A program made the translations under genes and the position numbers. Source: Tomocerus qinae (lineage: Eukaryota > Arthropoda > Collembola > Entomobryomorpha > Tomoceridae). From it: a stretch of DNA of 64,000 nt. Below, piece after piece: positions 11,699-23,662 of the stretch (its first letter is position 1; each line of letters opens with the position of its first letter). The notes beneath the pieces were generated by a model. It was not told where the DNA came from and ran no database searches. It saw only the letters and a list, made by a program, of their open reading frames with translations. The stretch lies in the NCBI GenBank assembly GCA_020055645.1, contig CM034549.1, forward strand, positions 20,357,930-20,421,929. The letters are read 5' to 3'.

Positions 11699-14600
11699 TT
11701 AGATATTTCGACTGAGTGCACCAGCTACAGAACAATGTCTCCATGGCCCTTCTGCTGCAACTTCCCAACCAATTCCATTTGGATTGTTCGGAAAAACTCC
11801 AAGCCTCTTAGCTAAACTGCAGTTAAACTTATCTCCAGTTTTCAACAAAGCCCAAATAGTGCCATCAGGGCCCAAAGAGATCTACAACAATTATAAGCAA
11901 TAAAATTAATTTACCATCTGATTTGCATTACATAGAGGTATGTTTACAAAGAAGGAAAATCAGCATTTAATGGCAACCTAAAGCAAATGGACCTAAATTA
12001 TCACGGAAGTTATATATTACTAGTACTTCTGGTAATTTCGGAAGGGTGCCAATTAATTTATATGGCACACACATCACTTTTGTATGGAGGATTTTTTGAC
12101 ATTTAGTGTGACTTAGTATGGTGTGTTATGACTTACCTTATGAATTTGTATGGAAATAATTAATATGTATAGCAAAGTGATTTGAATGTTTCCAGGGCTC
12201 CGCCCTCAGGGACAAAGTGACGACATGCTCCAGAAAACTGGTTTCCCCCAACCAGTTCTCCGAATCGAAATCGGGGGTAAAGTAGTTGGAAAGAACTGGT
12301 TGGGGGAAACCAGTTTTCTGGGGCACGTCGTCACCTTGCTAATGAGAGGCGTAGCCATGGGACCAATCAAGGCATCTTGATGTATAGTGATAAATTTATT
12401 CAAGTCTAAGAATATATTGTGGAACGATAACACCCAGGTAGAAACTACACACCCATGCAGAAAATATGGCTAGTTAGTTATGTGGGAAAAGTGAAGTCAA
12501 TGCTCTGAGCTCCTACGTTATCTCCTATAATTAGCAGTATTATGTTATCAGTATTTTTCCAATCTGTATATTTCCTCTCCTCTGCGATTGTGCTTGCTTT
12601 ATTTCGTTACAAATTGCATGTTATTGAATATAAGTACAATGGCCGGGTCAAGTAAATTTGTAAGTTTGGAATACAAAACGGACAGTGACAGTCAAGGACG
12701 TATTTAGGGGGGGGGGTGCTAGGGTGCTTAAGCACTCCCTAAATTTTCCAAAAACCCACTTGATAATTCTCAAAAATTGATAAAAAGTTTATTTTATACA
12801 TAAGAAAAATCAGCTCGTATGTTTAAGCACCCCCTTAATTTGATTTCTGGATACGCCCTTGGTGACAGTGACACTGGTGAAAGTGACGTTACAGATAAAG
12901 AAAATGAAGAAAAGAAGGCAAGGGTGCAACATACATGGACAGAAATTGACATTGACGCTGAAGAATTACGATTCTGGAAAAACAGACAAACATTTAAATA
13001 CAAAACTTGCAGTACAGAATAATAATATTATGATTGTGTGAAAGGTGGTAGGAGTTACTCAGCCAGTTTTAAATGTGTTACTATTGCAGGAGTTAGCACA
13101 AAACAAAGTACTATTTTAATGATTTTCCACATTACATACCAATAATATACGTTACCTATTACAGTGTTCGGTGACCAGTCGGCTGGATGACTAATGGCTG
13201 GCTAAATTGGCCGGCCGGCTGGTTGAAATACTTTGTTAGCCAGTGGCTAAAAAGGCCAAAATGGCTGAAATGCCCAAAAATTGTCAAATGGGGCTATGTG
13301 AACAGAGAAAATCATTCTTAATTTGGTGGGAAATTTTCAAAAACCATGATTTTTGTCGGGCTGGCTGGTCAAAATCATTTTTAGCCGGCTAAAATCGAAC
13401 ACTGGCCTATTATGTTACATTAACTTACCATGTATAGCCATACAAAGTCATAAACCGCCATATAAAGTCATAAACCATCATACAAAGTCATAAACCATCA
13501 TACAAAGTCATAAACCACCATACAAAATCACACTATCTGTTTTTAGCTCTCCCATACAAAAGTCATGTATGTGGCATACAAATTCCTATTTTCCCATTTC
13601 GAAAGATTGTGATGTTAATTCAGCTCAGTGTGAGTCACAGTAATATGGAATATTACAAAAAGTTCCAGCTGTCGAAAAAAGGTAAGTGGACTTGCGCATC
13701 ACATTGGACACAGGAACATATTCACGAATTGTTTAATTTGCAGAGAGGTAGGGGGGACACTCCTGCCCTCTGTTCTAAGTATGGTGCCTGATTAGAGGAT
13801 TCGTTTTTGAAAAAAAATCCTCGTTTTCTTAGACTTAGCGGAAGATCTCCTCTTCTAAGTACGTGCCTGATGAGGCGATACTTTCGTTCAATTCATTTCA
13901 AGCAAACATACAGGGATATACAGAAGTTTGTCCAAATGTTCTACCGAGGCTAGCGGTTCTACGCTCTCTACCTCCTGAACGGAACTAAGAACTAAAAACT
14001 ACGTTTTACATAGACACAAACATATATGGATACATACAAACAACAACAAAATATTTTACATAAAAAAGTTTTTATAGGAGTTTGTATTGTATGTATACGG
14101 AATATATGGCTATTCTACTACATACTAATAGAAAATCGACAAGAAGTGTAGCTCAAGAGGTAGACACTTCACACGCCAGTATACAAAGAATCTTATTATC
14201 CAAAACCAAATCTCACCGAAAGTCATGGTTTGGTTGGGCATGCTAATTGGTCGTCTCATTGGGCCTTACTTTTTTGATGCAAATGTAAATGGAGACTGAG
14301 ATGAGCAATTGGCTTTATGCATTATTACACCTTAACTTAAGGGACACCGTATTGAGCACCTGTCATTAATAAAAAGTTTATAAGTAAAATTACTCTGTAG
14401 TAAAACAGCCATATATTCCTATACATGCAAACACCTATGAAAACTTTTTAATGTGCCATACTGTATTTTACCGACATCGGTCAAAACATACATTTAATTG
14501 CTAAATCCGAAATATTTAGTAGGATATAGTACCTGCAAAACTCCATCACATGCTTTCACCCATTCTCGTCCTTCTGGTAAAACCGGTTGAACATCGGTTC

Positions 14601-17600
14601 TTCTATACAGTATATTGTTAGTGTCTAAAGCCCAAACACCAGCAGGTCCAATTTTGATTGATTTAAGCGGTGACGATTGAGGTCTATCTAACATTTGCCA
14701 ACTATTTTGATAGCGAATATAAGAAAATCCATCTTTGCCAATAGCCCAAATGCATTGGTTAAACCATCCAGAGATACTTACCTAAAATTATACAAAATTA
14801 GATTTTTGACGGACATGAGGATATTTCAAACTTACACATACAAACAAACATGCATCAATGCGTCAACTTACAAATGGCTTATCGTTAGGTACCGGTTCCC
14901 AATGTGTCCCAATATGATTTTCAGGTGTCATGCCACATCTGATTACAGCATCGCCATTTTGGGAAATGCCTACTACTTCCCATTCACGCTCTTCGTTCAT
15001 CTGAAATGATAATTAAATTAGGTTGCATATTACTCGTATTGCACACAATGACATGACTTTTGTGAGGGGAACAAATAGTGTACTACCATTAAAAAATTTC
15101 AAGCGAACCGAGCCATGGACTTGGCTTGGCTCGCTGGAAAATCGAGCAACTATGGTTAAGACGCCTGTAGGTTTAAAATAAAAACGACAGGAAAATTTTA
15201 GAACGAGCCGAAATTTCAGCGAGGGTCTACTAACCGATAATTAGACACACCGCAAAAAAAGGAATAAACAAAGTGCCTTATTCTCGAGACGGGTAAAACA
15301 ATACAAACACTCTGCCGAATGTCCGTATTTTAATCCCCCCTCCCCGCAGGTGTTTTTCTATCCGTCTTTTCGATGAAGTGCTGTGTCATACAACTTTCTA
15401 TATTCCCATTAAATTAAATTATATAATGGCTGTTAGTAATACAATTGCTACAATATGAAGTTTACCTGTATACATAAATCAATCATTTTCATGTTGGGAA
15501 GAAGCTGCCATGGACCCGAAGTTGTAAACCGACAGATACGTTTCCAACGCCTTCGTCTCACAAAATCATTAAGCCGATTGCTGGCGTGGTAAGAGGCTGG
15601 AAAATCAATGGCATATTGCCATCCATTTTGATCAACTCCTTCTTTAAGATCATAATCCACTTCCCAATCGGTCACCTATTACCCTTTTATAATATAACTA
15701 AACCAAATCTTCTTTAGTCACAATTTACAAAATCAATCATCATACCCAACTCCATTGACATGAAGGTGGTTTCATTTTATCCTTTTCTTGAGGAATTCGC
15801 CCAGTTTCATCAGTCCAAGGTTGTCTGTCTGTAGGCAATCCATTAGATCCAAATCCAGATATTGGGTTCCAACGTTGATTTTCATAAATGTAATAACTTT
15901 GCTCATCGGTAACAGGATTGTGTTCTTCTTACACATTAAAATAAACATTGACATTATTAAACAATTAAAACAGTGTTCTAAATATTTACCAAAATACAAA
16001 TGGCTTAAAAGAAAATAATAAATAACAATTATTTCTACCTTCCACTTTTTTAGTGCTTTTAGAGTTTAGAGTATATGCCCATATGCTCAAGTCGTAGCCA
16101 ATACCCCAAACAGACCCATTAGAGGCAGCTTCTACTTTCCAAAAATGGGCTGGGACAGGAGCAGTTGCAAACTCCGCTTGTTTATTCTCATTTTCGACCT
16201 TAGGGTCATACCTGCATAAATATTTAAATGAAATTATGTAAACAAAGAATGGTATTAAAGTAATATATACATATTGCATAAATTCATAGAGTTAGCTTAA
16301 ATCAAGGAAGATCAAAGAGGTTCTAATAATATTAACCTCTTTGAGGAAGATAGATATAATTGGTTTAAATAGATAGGTAATGTCCTTAGGCTAAACTAAA
16401 CTAAATATGAGAAATATATAATAAAATGCTATAAGATATCTATCTATAGCTATTTAACTATAATTTATAATATGAATAATATGAATATAATTATATTTAT
16501 AATTTATTTATATTAATATTTTATATATTTATAATATGAATAAATACATGTGACATGAGATATTATTAGATAGCAGAACCTTTTTACCTCACATTAGTGA
16601 CGGTAACATCTCCAAGTGCAGTAAAATTTGTAATTAAACGAGGCAAAACTCGATGCTTGTAGTTGTATATAAATTTACGCTTGGTCGTTACTGCCGTTAC
16701 AGTAGTGACAAAGTCGACTTCTGTGCATTGAATGCATATGGAATAAGAATGACTAGGACCAGGTTGAAAAGGAAACACCCAATCCTTTTCTTCAGGCCCC
16801 CATTCTCCTTTGTTTCTTGTGTTCCTGACGACGGCTTTCTCAGGTAGTCGAGGATTGAAGTGGAAGGCAATTAAATCTCGTCCATTTAAGTTCAAGGAAA
16901 ATTTTTCCGCAGTCATCGGCAAACTTACATCCACTTTCAGCTCACTTCCAGGCAAAAATCCTTTAATCAATGGGTGTTGTAGTTTCAGGTCGTCGTTAGG
17001 TAATGTTGTTATGAGATCCCCTGGCTGGCATTGACTCGCGATCGATTCAGCTGGAGTATCTTTGAAATAAAATATTGAAGTTAAATATGACGCTGATATG
17101 AGGCTGAAGGACAGGACTGTTTTATAAGCTTGCTTCCTAAAACGAATAACGAGCTAAAACAAATAATATTATATCTTCGGGTAGAACCGATAATAAATAA
17201 TAATAAATTTTAATTTCTAGTGAGTTTAGGGTATACATACTATTATTATAGTTACAAAGACTTATTTATTTCTTATAACATTATTAGCTAAAACAATATG
17301 GAAATTTTACCTGTCATCTTGAATTGTCCAGCTTGATGAACTTCACCATTTTGAGTTGTTAGCCAAATGTTTGTCAAGGTGAATTTTTCTGGGGGCTTTG
17401 CAGATAGTTCTACAATTGCAGCTCGCCACTCTTCAGTGTCTTTTTCATTACTAGAAACATAATTTAGACTAGAATGTAGGCGCTAGACCGCGTCAGAAAT
17501 TATTGAGTACAGAACTGTGCACTCAATTAGAAGTTTTTGCTTAGCAATAATAATGTTTTAGATAATGTACCCCCAAAGTAGTTTACCCGAAGTCCACTAT

Positions 17601-20600
17601 AAGCAAAGTGCCTGTGTCAGGTAACCTTGGAAGGTTTAATAAAATAACTAACTAGTTTTCTAAAAAGTTAGGAATATAAACGTGGATTAATTTTATTTAC
17701 TTGAACTTGAATGATGCAAAGTCGGCAATTCCAGACTCGATAGAATTCCGAATTCTTAAAATGAAGGACATGGAAGCATCTGCCGCAAGAATAACGCTCA
17801 AAATATCTTGCATGGAGCATATCCAGGAATTCTGCAAATTCTAAATGCATAAAATACAGGTAGACAGATTGCAAAAATTCAAGTCTAATAAAAATCAAAA
17901 ATGATTTATTTGGGAGGATTATGGTAGTCAAAGTGGTCAATAGCAGGCGTAGTATGCAACCTTAAGCTAGGGAAAATAACAAAAATAAATTACTTTGTGG
18001 AAAACAAGAGTGTCATTGTTTTTAATTTCCAGTTCTCCAGCATGCCATACCAATTCCGACCCTTTTGAATAATGAAACATTTTCGCCGTTACGGATTTGC
18101 TCCAAGAAGATGCATCTACAGCATTTGGATAGGAAAATTCACTTCTTTCCGCCTTTAACGTTTGTAAATCATTGAGTATTTCCTCACGCCAAGGGCCTAC
18201 TTCCAGATCACCGTCAGACCCAAAACTGTAATATTGGTTTCATTTTTGTAATCTTTATGTCTTCGATACGCTAATACGGACTTCAAAAAATACTTACGAA
18301 AGCGTCGAAGCACAGCATCCGTCCACCCAACATAAGCTAATATTAGCAAACAGTTTTTCCACATCGTCCACAGGTATTCCTTGCGGAATATCAGGACGTA
18401 TGGAAATAAGAGACTCCAGGCTTCCATTTGTCTCAACAGAATCAGATAACTCTGAAACACAAGACACTTGTGAAACAGTATCCCATGCAATTCTGGGAAA
18501 TGCTTCTTTCCACCCTTGGCCATGTTTCTGATCCTTACTAATTCCAAATCGACTGAAAACCACATTTTTATCTTCATTGACAGCTAGTACAACCTATAAT
18601 TCAATAGTAAAATAAAAACGGTTATCATACCCACTTCTTCATTTTATACTATACTATGTATAGTGCACGGCTATTTTTAGGTACCTGATCTGATTTGCTC
18701 ACAGAAATAGCTTTCATGTTACCAGGAGTTGGAATCTCACTCCATTCAAATGCTGATCCACACTTTAAAATGGCATTTTGTAGATCCCCCTTGAGAGCCC
18801 AACATTTTTTATCTCTTGTTAACGCCCATAATGCATCTTCACCAGCGGCAATTTGCAGTAATCCACCACTGGGACCACTAGCCTCCAACCAATCTGTACC
18901 TGAAATGTTAAATTATTACAATAAAATTGAAACAGATGAGATATAAGTTACAATACATATAAAGTTACAATGGATGGAATGATGGGAAAAAATAAAGATT
19001 AGTTAGAAGTTAGAATTGGGCACAAAAAGTCAAATCCTAGTACCTGATAAATTATTAGGTGTTATTCCTATTCTAAACAAACACGATCCAGTCCATGTGA
19101 CAATAAAAGGGGTACCATTGGCTGCTACACTTACTTGACATGCTTCTAACCCTTTATATATCTCAATATGCTTCCAAAGGGTACCTTCTGGGTTGACATT
19201 AGATACTCCTGACCGAAAATATATCTAAAACCAAATTATTACTGTTAGTTAATGTTCTTACAAAAATTACTAACAAATATTTAATTGACAGATTTTACAT
19301 ACTTGACCAATAATGGACACTGCCCACACACAGCACAATTCCGGGTGGGACATCCCAAAGCTACTAACGCTAACATCAATGAATGGTTCCTGGGGAGGTT
19401 ATAAGTTAGTAATGAATGATCCATGGTCCATAAAGCTTTGAATACGAACATCAAAACTAAGCCACAAATTAGAAACCTACAGCAAGCCGTAAGAGAATTC
19501 TGTTGCGGCTTGCTGTAGGTAGATAAGTAGGTTGGCCCGTTTCAACTAGCCTTTGGATCCAGAGTGCAGAAGCTCGCCTGAGTAAAGTTTACCGTGTACA
19601 CATTTTGGTAGACGAAAAGTACTCGCACGTTACACAAAACCGAGCGGACGGATTTTGATCAAACTTTCAGAATTGAGTCTTTATATATGTAGCTACGACA
19701 TATTAAAAATTCAGACATTGATATTATAAGGAAACGAAGCTATACCATTTGAAATATCAATACAAAATCAAACCTACAGCAAGCCGTAGCAGAAGCTCGC
19801 CTGAGTAAAGGTTACCGTGTACACATTTTGGTAGACGAAAAGTACTGGCACATAACACAAAACCGAGCGTACGGATTTTAATCAAACTTTCAGAATAGAG
19901 TCTTTATATATGTAGCTACGACATTAAAAATTCAGGCATTGATATTATAAGGAAACGAAGCTATATCATTTGAAAATCAACATAAAATCAGAATTGATAA
20001 TTGTTGACTATGAAAATCAACAGAAAATCAAAATTGATTATTGTTAACTATGAGAATCAACATAAAATCAAAAAAGTAGAAGCAGATTGAAATATTTTAT
20101 ACTATCATAATAACAATTTATAGGAAACGCAATTGAAGTTTTTTACGCCCATTTTCTACCTTGACTATCAAAATGAGCACGAAGTGAGCGTGCGGTATCT
20201 CAGCAACCAACCAATGAACCGATTTGCCCCAAAATCAATAGGGATCGTCAGTGGTCCATAGGCATTGTTAGCTCGCCTGAATAAGGCAGCTTATAGAATC
20301 GCACAGTCTGTCCGTCCGTACGTCCGTCCGTACCCACGATAACTTTCGAACACAAAGACGGATATTGACCAAACTGGGCAAATACAATGCCTATGCACGA
20401 CTGACGATCCCTATTGATTTTGGGGTTAATCGGTCTATTGGTTACTGAGATACCGCGCGCTCACTTTGTCTTCATTTTGATAGTCAAAGTAGAAAAATGG
20501 GCATTGAAAATTGTAATACCGTTTTCTATAGATTGTTAGCGAGATAGTATAAACTATATCACACCGCTTCTACTAAAACTGAAATTATATAGTAAAATAA

Positions 20601-23600
20601 CAAAAACGGAAAATTAGCATCAAAAATAAAATAACGAATCTGTTTCAAGTTTGTCTTGATTTTAACAGTCAATATTAATATATTTTCATTATGTATTGAC
20701 TTTGATAGTCAATATGAATATGTTTTCATTATGTATTGACTTTGACAGTCAATATTAATATATTTTTATTATGTATTGACTTAGATAGTCAATATTAATA
20801 TATTTTCAATATGTATTGACTTTGATAGTCAATATTAATATATTTTCTTATGCATTGATCTTGATAGTCGATATCTATATATATATAATATATATATAAT
20901 ATATATTTTGATTTTGTATAGATTTTGATAGTGAATATTAATCAATTTTGATTTTCTATTGATTTTCCATTAATCAATTTTGATTTTCTGTTGATTTTCA
21001 TAGTCAACATTAATCAACTTTGATTTTCTGTTGATTTTCATATTCAACATTAATTAACTTTGATTTTCTGTTGATTTTCATAGTTGATTTTCTGTTGACT
21101 TTCATAGTCAACATTAATCAATTTAGATTTTTTATTGATTTTTCAAATAATATAGCTTCGTTTCCTTATAATATCAATAATGTCTGAATTTTTAATATGT
21201 CATAGCTACATATATAGAGACCCAATTCTGAAAGTTTGATCAAAATCCGTACGCTCGATTTTGTGCTACGTGCGCGTACTTTTCGTCTACCAAAATGTGT
21301 ACACGTTAACCTTTAATCAGGCGAGCTTCTGTTACGGCTTGCTGTAGGTTTTTAGCTCGCCTGAATAAGGCAGCTTATAGAACCGCACAGTCCGTCCGTC
21401 CGTTAGTGAACACGATAACTTTCGAACGCATTAATAGATTTTGACCAAACTTAGCGAAAACAATGCCTATGGACCACTGACAACCCTTATAGAAAGTAGG
21501 CCACATTGGTCTACTGGTTACCAAGATACTGCGCGCTCACTTTGTCTTCATTTTGATAGCCAAAGTAGAAAATGGGCATTAAAAATTTCAATTGCCTTTC
21601 CTATAAATTGTTACTATTATAGTATAAAATATTTCATACCGCTTCTAAATGATTTTAGATTTCATAGTAAAGCAACTACAACCGGAATGTACAGCTGAAA
21701 GGATATTTCTTTTGATTTTTGGAGTCAGTATTAACCGATTTTGATTTCCTTTTAATTTTGATAGTTAGTATTAATCAATTGATTTTCTTTTAATTTTGAT
21801 AGTTAGCATTAATCACTTTTGATTTTCTGTTGATTTTGATAGGCAAGATTGATCTATTTTGACTTCCTATTGATTTTAATAGTCAATATTATTATATTTC
21901 GGTTTTCTGGTGATTTTGATAGTCAACATTAATCTATTTCGATTTTCTGTTGATTTTGATAGTCAACATTAATCTATTTCGATTTTCTGTTGATTTTGAT
22001 TTTGATAGTCAACATTAATCTATTTCGATTTTCTGTTGATTTTGATAGTCAACATTAATCTATTTCGATTTTCTGTTGATTTTGATTTTGATAGTCAACA
22101 TTAATCTATTTCGATTTTCTGTTGATTTTGATAGTCAACATTAATCTATTTCGATTTTCTGTTGATTTTGATTTTGATAGTCAACATTAATCTATTTTCA
22201 TTTCCTGTTGGCGGGCCGTTCTCGACGCTCTAACCTCGCAAGCGGCCGTGCGTGGAAAAGGCTCACATAATTGCAATTTTGTGGCATTTTACCTGAGCGC
22301 GGGATGGCAGGCTAAAGCCTGCCAGCAAATCCGCGCACAGATAGCATGCCACAAAATTATTCAAATAAATATGAAAATAAACGTATCTTTTCCACTATTA
22401 TTTTATCAAAATGTGCACACGGCAACCTTTACTCAGGCGAGCTTCTGTTACGGCTTGGTGTAGGTTTTTTTTACCAACGTTGGTCAACTTCCTTCTTTGC
22501 GTTCGAAAGTTATCGTGGGTACGGACGGACGAACAGACTGTGCGTTTCTATAAGCTGCCTTATTCAGGCGAGCTAATAACCTGAAAATCTGAATACGCTT
22601 TAGTTGTCAATGCAATTTAACAAACCTGTGTATGATCCATATGAATTGATTCAATTCTCTTCCATTTATTGGTTCCAATGTAGCGACGGTATCGATACAA
22701 CTTTCTTCTCCGTACGCAAGATTTCCACGACTTTTCGGCAACATAATTGGCTGGAAAGTCGATTGCATAAGTCCAGCCCTATAATTTTTGTAACAATAAA
22801 ACGTATCACTACAGATGACAGAGTAAGTCGAACATTGGATGTTGGAGATACTTTATTTTCACAAAAGATAAGAAATAGTGTTTACCTCACATGTCAATAA
22901 TTCATTTTGGAATGTATTTTCTATTTGCCAGTCCCCGTCCCAAACCCATGCATCAGATGGTAAAGTAATTAATGATTTGTCCCGATTTTCGGTACCTTCT
23001 TCATTGGAGAATGGTGGACGATCAGTAGGCAGTAGACGATCGCAAAAGCCTTCGACAGGATTCCATCGCTTTAAATTAACAACAATTTACACATTCAGCA
23101 CAGTTGTATGGTCCCGCACAACGGCACAACAGTAAGTAGTCACTAATGAGTAATAAAACGATACATAAATAAAATATATTGAAATACAAAAAGAATAATC
23201 TATACTATTCATTGTGTAAAGAAAAGTTCAAGCAAAAGCAGTATTGCAATATAGCAATTAGAATTAGAATAAGTATATTATTTAAAAAGGTAGTAATTCT
23301 TACTTGATTTTCGTAAATTTCTTGTCTAATTCGTATTGGCATGTCTGTTTTGGCTACGTAAACATGAACCTGATGATCAGAACTAATACCCCACAAACTA
23401 CCGTTTCTTGACGAAAGTCGCTGTAAACCAATAAATTATTATGTAAAAATTAAATAAAAAATACTTGACCTTGGCCATCAATAATCAAACAAAAAATGAA
23501 TAATCGAAATAAAACCTTGATGTCCACTTTAGTTGGATTAGGAAGAGTGTTCCAGACGCTTTTGGATCCATTGGCTTGTGAATTAACATACCATACTTTA

Positions 23601-23662
23601 CCACTGCAGTCAACACCATACACACTAGCGTTAGAAATTGAAGATTCCAAATCCCCTGACAT
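11699..23662 (-). CDS. TECPR1: TECPR1/Pex23-like protein with galectin domain, copy B
   Basis: Tandem paralogue of copy A, same orientation. Eighteen exons total 1160 codons with stop: 23516-23662, 23304-23420, 22886-23068, 22626-22778, 19303-19389, 19044-19224, 18685-18899, 18298-18593, 17994-18225, 17701-17831, 17311-17450, 16588-17059, 16039-16211, 15746-15927, 15466-15675, 14872-15000, 14533-14781, 11699-11881. Sixteen exons match copy A in length; exon 9 is 3 bases shorter and exon 12 is 39 bases longer, both in frame. I saw no stop or frameshift, so it looks functional. The galectin exon is the most diverged: WGPEEK replaces WGTEER, changing the arginine of the lectin signature to lysine. 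Introns 4, 15 and 17 carry insertions of about 3.1, 0.4 and 2.4 kb absent from copy A. The gene is divergent from the chromodomain gene, 1.17 kb away. Confidence 0.88.
12216..12332. repeat. Long hairpin inside the intron 17 element
   Basis: Arms of about 43 bases, both containing the core CCAGTTTTC / GAAAACTGG and ACTGGTTGGGGGAAACC or its reverse complement, face each other across a spacer of about 30 bases. There are few mismatches. It has no coding capacity. Confidence 0.75.
12639..13022 (+). pseudogene. Broken reading frame of a DNA element, interrupted by a miniature element
   Basis: An ATG at 12639 opens a frame (MAGSSKFVSLEYKTDSDS) that is cut by an insertion at 12693-12861. The frame resumes with SDTGESDVTDKENEEKKARV and ends at a stop at 13020-13022. 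Removing the insert and one copy of its target duplication keeps the frame. The acidic start is typical of the N-terminus of some transposon proteins, but no family is recognised and no catalytic domain follows. Confidence 0.5.
12693..12861. mobile_element. 169-base hAT-like miniature element with 8-base target duplication
   Basis: The ends CAAGGACGTAT and ATACGCCCTTG are inverted repeats with one mismatch. Flanking 12685-12692 and 12862-12869 are identical GTGACAGT copies, an 8-base target duplication as made by hAT transposases. A run of G's follows the left end. Confidence 0.85.
13162..13404. mobile_element. 243-base hAT-like miniature element
   Basis: Ends CAGTGTTCG and CGAACACTG are exact inverted repeats. 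The flanking octamers ACCTATTA (13154-13161) and GCCTATTA (13405-13412) match at 7 of 8 positions, consistent with an aged 8-base target duplication. Inside are repeated GGCTGG and GGCTAA strings around a GGCCGGCC core. Confidence 0.85.
13430..13530. repeat. 22-base tandem repeat
   Basis: Four to five copies of a unit like CATACAAAGTCATAAACCAT lie head to tail. Related inverted strings occur at 12070-12140, so it belongs to the right end of the surrounding element. Confidence 0.8.
14106..14310 (+). pseudogene. Remnant of a DUF4817/mariner-like transposase
   Basis: One frame reads NRKSTRSVAQEVDTSHASIQ followed by RILLSK, a typical helix-turn-helix of insect DNA transposases. About 20 bases later a second frame reads IGRLIGPYFFDANVNGD, matching the conserved stretch found much further along in such proteins. 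The middle is missing and the frames differ, so this is a deletion derivative lying in intron 17 of copy B. Confidence 0.65.
15040..15400. mobile_element. Insertion in intron 15 of copy B
   Basis: The copy A intron here is 63 bases, while the copy B intron is about 465. The extra 0.4 kb is flanked by AATTAAATTA-like repeats on both sides, which may be the target duplication. It holds no reading frame of note and no clear terminal repeats. Confidence 0.55.
16212..16587. other. Very AT-rich intron 12 of copy B
   Basis: The stretch is dominated by TATAAT/ATTTATA strings and is longer than its copy A counterpart (3513-3612). No element ends or coding sequence are seen. Confidence 0.6.
20640..21130. 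repeat. Minisatellite, roughly 40-base unit, first block
   Basis: About ten degenerate units of the form TTTTGATAGTCAATATTAAT plus an AT-rich half run head to tail; later units change to GATTTTCTGTTGATTTTCAT. It is interrupted by a TATA run near 20875-20910. Confidence 0.8.
21710..22205. repeat. Minisatellite, roughly 40-base unit, second block
   Basis: About a dozen units containing GATAGTCAACATTAATCTAT and TTCGATTTTCTGTTGATTTT. The last units are nearly identical, and some carry an extra GATTTT. It belongs to the same repeat family as the block at 20640-21130. Confidence 0.85.

Larger units (their letters stand above)
12036..13601. mobile_element. Non-autonomous DNA element with diverged inverted ends, intron 17 of copy B
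   Basis: The left end (about 12036-12140) and right end (about 13500-13601) are imperfect inverted repeats sharing TTTCG, ATATGGCAC/TATGCCAC, ACTTTTGTATGG and TTATGACTT-type strings. Between them lie a hairpin, a broken reading frame, two smaller inserted elements and a 22-base tandem repeat. Exact ends are uncertain. Confidence 0.55.
19470..22575. mobile_element. 3.1 kb composite foldback insertion in intron 4 of copy B
   Basis: Copy A has a 154-base intron here and copy B one of 3.2 kb. The insert is built of inverted blocks. One family carries CTACAGCAAGCCGTA then GCTCGCCTGA and GTGTACACATTTTGGTAGAC (about 19475-19760, 19770-19990, and inverted at 21130-21345). A second carries AGCTCGCCTGAATAAGGCAGC (about 20270, 21355, and inverted ending at 22575), with its inner part also inverted at 20115-20270 versus 20390-20540. 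No transposase is seen. The blocks suggest nested insertion of related foldback elements. Confidence 0.75.

Noticed and set aside
21900-22205. Regular direct repeats that superficially resemble a CRISPR array
   Set aside because: Units are contiguous with no unique spacers, and the context is a eukaryotic intron; it is a minisatellite.
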